Source: Paludibacteraceae bacterium (GTDB lineage Bacteria; Bacteroidota; Bacteroidia; Bacteroidales; Paludibacteraceae). Taken from it: a DNA stretch of 35,448 nucleotides. The translations under genes were made by a program, and so were the position numbers. Of this stretch, positions 33,020 through 35,448 are shown piece after piece (the stretch's first letter is position 1; each line of letters opens with the position of its first letter). The stretch lies in contig JAEEHO010000138.1 of NCBI GenBank assembly GCA_016280845.1, positions 1 to 35,448 on the forward strand. The letters are read 5' to 3'. The notes beneath the pieces are model-generated. The model had not been told where the DNA came from. It saw only the letters and a program-made list of their open reading frames with translations, and made no database searches.

Positions 33020-33059
33020 GTTCGCTGTATTCGCTCTAAGTGGGGCGGGTACAGCGAAC
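33020..33059 (+). terminator. Stem-loop after array member 7 (repeated family)
   Basis: GTTCGCTGTA (33020-33029) pairs perfectly with TACAGCGAAC (33050-33059). The run CTTTTGTTT follows. It lies 28 bp after the stop and shares its arm sequence and the GGCGGGT inner part with the hairpin at 26115-26158. Confidence 0.65.
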
Positions 33060-33157
33060 TTTTGTTTCGAAAGGCGGAAACAAAAGGTTTAAAACGAAAG
33101 GTTTTTAATGTTCTACAGCATAAAACGGGGCAAAATGGCATAAATTTTAATTTTTAA

Positions 33158-33189
33158 TTTGCGTATATTAAGATAAAGTATTATCTTTG
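33158..33189 (+). promoter_or_regulatory. Bacteroidetes-type promoter for the 33281 gene
   Basis: TTTG (33158-33161), a 20-bp spacer and TATCTTTG (33182-33189) fit the TTTG/TAnnTTTG consensus very well. An inverted repeat AAGATA (33170-33175) / TATCTT (33182-33187) overlaps the -7 element and could be an operator. The predicted 5' leader is about 85 nt long. Confidence 0.75.
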
Positions 33190-33239
33190 CAACCGAAAAG
33201 AGGAAAAAGTTTTGTTTTTAAAACGATAACCATATTTTT

Positions 33240-33249
33240 CATTTAACCC
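33240..33249 (+). promoter_or_regulatory. CATTTAACCC leader motif before the 33281 gene
   Basis: An exact copy of the 10-mer at 4181 and 9886, here inside the 5' leader and 31 nt before the ATG. Confidence 0.35.
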
Positions 33250-33280
33250 AATTATTTAAACTAATAAAAATTCTAATCTT

Positions 33281-34345
33281 ATGAAGAAAATTTTTTCACT
33301 TTGCGCTACGCTGATTGCAGCGCTGGCAATGAATGCTAATGAAATTAACATCCAGCCAGGTCACAATGCTCTTAAGACCGCTATCACAGGTGCTTCTGCC
33401 GGAGATGTCATCATCCTTGCGGATGGTGAATATACAGAGGATGGAGACTTCGATTTGAAGAATCTCACGATCCAGGCTGCAGAAGGAGCTCACCCTGTAA
33501 TTAAACACACCTACTATTTTAAGATAGAGAATGGAGAGAGTGTGACGATTAAAGGCATTAAATTTGACGGAAGTACTTCAACAGACCACTGCCTTCGTTC
33601 ATATACTAACTCAACAGGAACAGAGGACGTGACATTGATTGACTGTGAGTTCACCGGCTATACCAAAGGCTATATAGTTTATACGCAACGCGCTAACAGA
33701 AGATGGAATTCTGTTACCATTCGTAACTGCTATTTTCATAATAACAAACGCAGTGCGATTTATATTACTAACGAGTCAGGTGATAATCAGTCTTGTAATG
33801 CACTAACCATAGAAAACTCCACTTTTGCCAATTTTGAAGAGGCGTATGATGTTATATATTATAATGCTCCAGAAGCAGAACACACTACTTCTCTGAGCAT
33901 AGATCATTGTACTTTCTATGGTCATCCGAAGCGAGCTATTTATTGGCAAAAGTCTGAAAATATTGCAGTAAGCAATTGTATTTTCTCTCAGTCGGCTGAA
34001 AATACCTATAAGTCTGTAGAATGCGTAGGTGGTACGATTTCGAATTGTCTTTCTTATAATACTGCAGGTTATAGTTCAGAAGCAACCAGTACGGATAATA
34101 TTACAGGTGATCCTCAATTTGCAGATGCAGCTAATGGCGACTTGACTTTGGCAGAGACTTCTCCTGCAATCAACGCAGGTACCGATGGTAAGACTCTGGG
34201 TGACTCTCGTTGGTATCCGAAGACCGGAACCGGTATCAGCAACAATACTGTAAGCGCAAAGGCTGTTAAGTTCATTGAGAACGGTCAGCTCATCATCATG
34301 AAGAATGGTGTTAAATATGACATCACCGGCGCTATCGTAAAGTAA
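33281..34345 (+). CDS. Secreted stand-alone right-handed beta-helix protein with short tail
   Basis: This 354-aa protein has a signal peptide ending near AMNA (residue 19). Almost all the rest (about 20-320) is a chondroitinase-B-like, DUF4957/DUF5123-type beta-helix: INIQPGHNALKTAITGASAGD at the start, NRRWNSVTIRNCYFHNN and IDHCTFYGH turns in the middle, GKTLGDSRWYP at the end. Residues about 329-354 are the short tail (KFIENGQLII ... YDITGAIVK). It is the minimal form of the helix that is fused to a phosphatase at 15159 and to SusE-like domains at 23959. It has its own promoter and terminator, so it is transcribed alone. Lyase activity is possible but not shown by motifs I can verify. Confidence 0.82.
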   Translation: MKKIFSLCATLIAALAMNANEINIQPGHNALKTAITGASAGDVIILADGEYTEDGDFDLKNLTIQAAEGAHPVIKHTYYFKIENGESVTIKGIKFDGSTSTDHCLRSYTNSTGTEDVTLIDCEFTGYTKGYIVYTQRANRRWNSVTIRNCYFHNNKRSAIYITNESGDNQSCNALTIENSTFANFEEAYDVIYYNAPEAEHTTSLSIDHCTFYGHPKRAIYWQKSENIAVSNCIFSQSAENTYKSVECVGGTISNCLSYNTAGYSSEATSTDNITGDPQFADAANGDLTLAETSPAINAGTDGKTLGDSRWYPKTGTGISNNTVSAKAVKFIENGQLIIMKNGVKYDITGAIVK

Positions 34346-34373
34346 TATAGTTCCTCCAAAAGGGAGAAAACAC

Positions 34374-34404
34374 AAGCGACTCGCATATGCGGGTCGCTTT
34401 TTTT
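34374..34404 (+). terminator. Rho-independent terminator after the 33281 gene
   Basis: AAGCGACTCGC and GCGGGTCGCTT pair (one T-G wobble) around a short ATAT loop, followed by a run of seven T (34398-34404). This is the clearest intrinsic terminator in the window. Confidence 0.88.
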
Positions 34405-34500
34405 GTGGTACTATTGAACCCTAAAGAAAAGATTAATCAATTAAAGTGTCCAAAAAACGGGGTACACAACATGTGTTCTTACGAGTTGATCAGCATAATA

Positions 34501-34566
34501 TATCGTTTATCTAACGTATATGTATCGTGTATCTATCGTATATCTATCGTGTATCTATCGTGTTTG
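34501..34566 (+). repeat. Six tandem copies of an 11-bp unit, consensus TATCGTGTATC
   Basis: Units start at 34501, 34512, 34523, 34534, 34545 and 34556. Copies 3 and 5 are identical; the others differ at one to four positions. The 11-bp period is close to one DNA helical turn. Short reading frames across it are repeat translations and not genes. Confidence 0.8.
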
Positions 34567-34632
34567 TCTCGGGATTAACAGCAGACAAGAGGCAGAAAAA
34601 AAAGGAGAGAGGAAAAGGGAGAGTATCACCTC

Positions 34633-34727
34633 GCTCGCGGAACTCGCGAGCACAGAACAAACTAGCCCCGACACCCCCCGACCCCCTTTTGAAGGGGGAG
34701 AATGGGGAGCGGCGATTGACAATCGCC
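34633..34727. other. Run of three perfect short hairpins in GC-rich intergenic DNA
   Basis: GCTCGCG/CGCGAGC (34633-34639 with 34645-34651), CCCCCTT/AAGGGGG (34682-34688 with 34692-34698) and GGCGATT/AATCGCC (34711-34717 with 34721-34727) each pair over 7 bp with 3-5 nt loops. The base composition differs sharply from the AT-rich flanks. It looks like a non-coding interspersed element; I recognise no RNA family. Confidence 0.5.
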
Positions 34728-34759
34728 TGAAACAAAAGAAAAGAAGCCGCCCGAATCCG

Positions 34760-34867
34760 CCTCGCTAACGCCAAGGCTCACGTGACTGCGGGGAGACCCC
34801 TTGTATGACGTTTTCGCCTTGCGCTACGCTCTCCCCACCGAGTGCACTTTGTTAGCGCTCGTCGAGG
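34760..34867. other. Possible structured element with long-range pairing
   Basis: CGCTAAC (34763-34769) can pair with GTTAGCG (34851-34857), enclosing about 80 nt. Inside, AAGGC (34773-34777) can pair with GCCTT (34816-34820), and GGGGAGA (34790-34796) either forms a local GGGG-AGA-CCCC hairpin or pairs with TCTCCCC (34830-34836). The last two long-range pairings cross. It may be an RNA or part of a repeat element together with 34633-34727; from 34868 to about 34990 I see only purine-rich and AT-rich sequence. Confidence 0.35.
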
Positions 34868-35000
34868 CCCCCAGTTAAGATGGCGGATACAAAAGCGGGC
34901 GGAATTAAGAATGAAGAAAGAAGAAAGAGAGGCGGGAGGGCGGTTAGATAAAAAAACAATACATAATTATTGTCTATTTAGTCAAAAAATTCAAACATTA

Positions 35001-35032
35001 TTTGTTTGTTTCAAAAAAAAGCAGTAATTTTG
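35001..35032 (+). promoter_or_regulatory. Bacteroidetes-type promoter for the 35115 gene
   Basis: TTTG (35001-35004), a 20-bp spacer and TAATTTTG (35025-35032) match the consensus. The segment 35008-35033 matches 1891-1916 at 25 of 26 positions. A leader of about 75 nt follows. Confidence 0.78.
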
Positions 35033-35114
35033 CGCGGTTGTTTGCGTAGAAAGAAGAAGGAAGCAAATTCAAAAACGGCATTCGTCCGTAAATATTAATT
35101 AAAAGAACAATTTT

Positions 35115-35448
35115 ATGAAGAAGATTTTATCTTTATTAACGGCCATGTTCTGCGCCGGTTGTTTGCTTGCGCAAAAATTCGGAGATCTGCAGATTCCGAG
35201 TGTAGAACACGGCATCATCAGCGTCACGCGTGGTGATTCAGCGCTTAGTAGCGGTGACACCGTCCGCGTAGGCGAGACACTCACCATCACCTACTCCGCC
35301 ACCAATCCGTGGTTCGTTGTAGGCGATGACACTCTCAGTTTAACGCTCACAGACGAGATGATTTCGGGTGGGCCAGTTGTAGAATTAGATTTAACTTCCC
35401 AAGGTTGGACCCCAGTAGGCGGCGAAAAAGAGTATTGTAGTTATACAA
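35115..35448 (+). CDS. Secreted protein of unknown function (3' partial)
   Basis: ATG 35115 opens a frame that stays open for 111 codons to the window end. Residues 1-20 form a signal peptide (KKILSLLTAMFCAG, then LLAQ), with signal peptidase I cleavage before or after the Gln; the CAGC string is a poor lipobox. The mature start KFGDLQIPSVEHGIISVTRG, with GDTVRVGETLTITYSA after it, faintly resembles bacterial InlB-B/Flg_new-type repeat domains, but I would not name a family. It has its own promoter nearly identical to that of the 2008 operon. A C-terminal sorting signal cannot be checked because the gene is cut. Confidence 0.75.
   Translation, partial: MKKILSLLTAMFCAGCLLAQKFGDLQIPSVEHGIISVTRGDSALSSGDTVRVGETLTITYSATNPWFVVGDDTLSLTLTDEMISGGPVVELDLTSQGWTPVGGEKEYCSYT

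Noticed and set aside
34501-34566. CRISPR-like array
   Set aside because: The units are 11 bp and directly adjacent with no spacers, and no cas gene is near.
34387-34774. Small open frames on both strands after the 33281 gene
   Set aside because: They translate the 11-bp repeat and the hairpin island; composition is low complexity and no conserved protein feature appears.
34842-35027. 61-codon + strand frame before the last gene
   Set aside because: It overlaps the promoter at 35001-35032 and has a Lys/Glu/Arg-rich, purine-driven translation with no domain.

Overview
The window looks like the chromosome of a member of the Bacteroidales, probably an uncultured gut or rumen lineage. Three things point there: promoters of the Bacteroidetes type (TTTG, about 20 bp, TAnnTTTG; for example 33158-33189 and 35001-35032), A-rich leaders without Shine-Dalgarno sequences, and a type IX secretion (T9SS) type A C-terminal domain on the first protein. 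Every convincing gene is on the + strand. I see no tRNA, rRNA, CRISPR, transposase or phage gene.

Layout. (1) 2-1570: the 3' part of a secreted von Willebrand A protein. (2) 1571-2007: hairpin, TTTCGAAA palindromes and a promoter. (3) 2008-5868: a secreted DUF4874/DUF4832-type protein, a HAD phosphatase, an N-acetylhexosamine 1-kinase-like enzyme and a small CBM9-like protein. (4) 6059-10853: an AgaS-like sugar isomerase/deaminase, a KbaZ/GatZ-type tagatose-bisphosphate aldolase subunit, a CE7 acetyl esterase lipoprotein and a PfkB sugar kinase, together suggesting amino-sugar (GalNAc/galactosamine) catabolism. (5) 10856-32991: with almost no gaps at first, an array of seven secreted metallophosphoesterases, most of them fused to right-handed beta-helix domains and bacterial Ig-like domains, interrupted by one beta-helix/SusE-like protein (23959-26091) and one deletion-scar pseudogene (29567-29671). 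(6) 33281-34345: a stand-alone beta-helix protein with its own promoter and a strong terminator. (7) 34405-35114: non-coding DNA with an 11-bp tandem repeat and a GC-rich hairpin island. (8) 35115-end: the start of another secreted protein.

How it may work together (inference). Spacing suggests one very long transcription unit from the promoter near 6009 to the hairpin at 26115. It would join cytoplasmic GalNAc-type catabolism to an outer set of phosphatases and beta-helix proteins. That would fit uptake and breakdown of a phosphate-decorated, GalNAc-containing glycan, but no SusC/SusD pair, glycoside hydrolase or deacetylase is in the window and the substrate is unknown.

The most unusual features are the paralogous beta-helix/phosphatase array, a short C-terminal tail (about 25 residues, KFIxDGQxYI...YNxLGxxV) that ends eight different proteins and the pseudogene scar and resembles the first half of a T9SS sorting domain, and the pseudogene itself, in which only a signal-peptide start and the tail survive.
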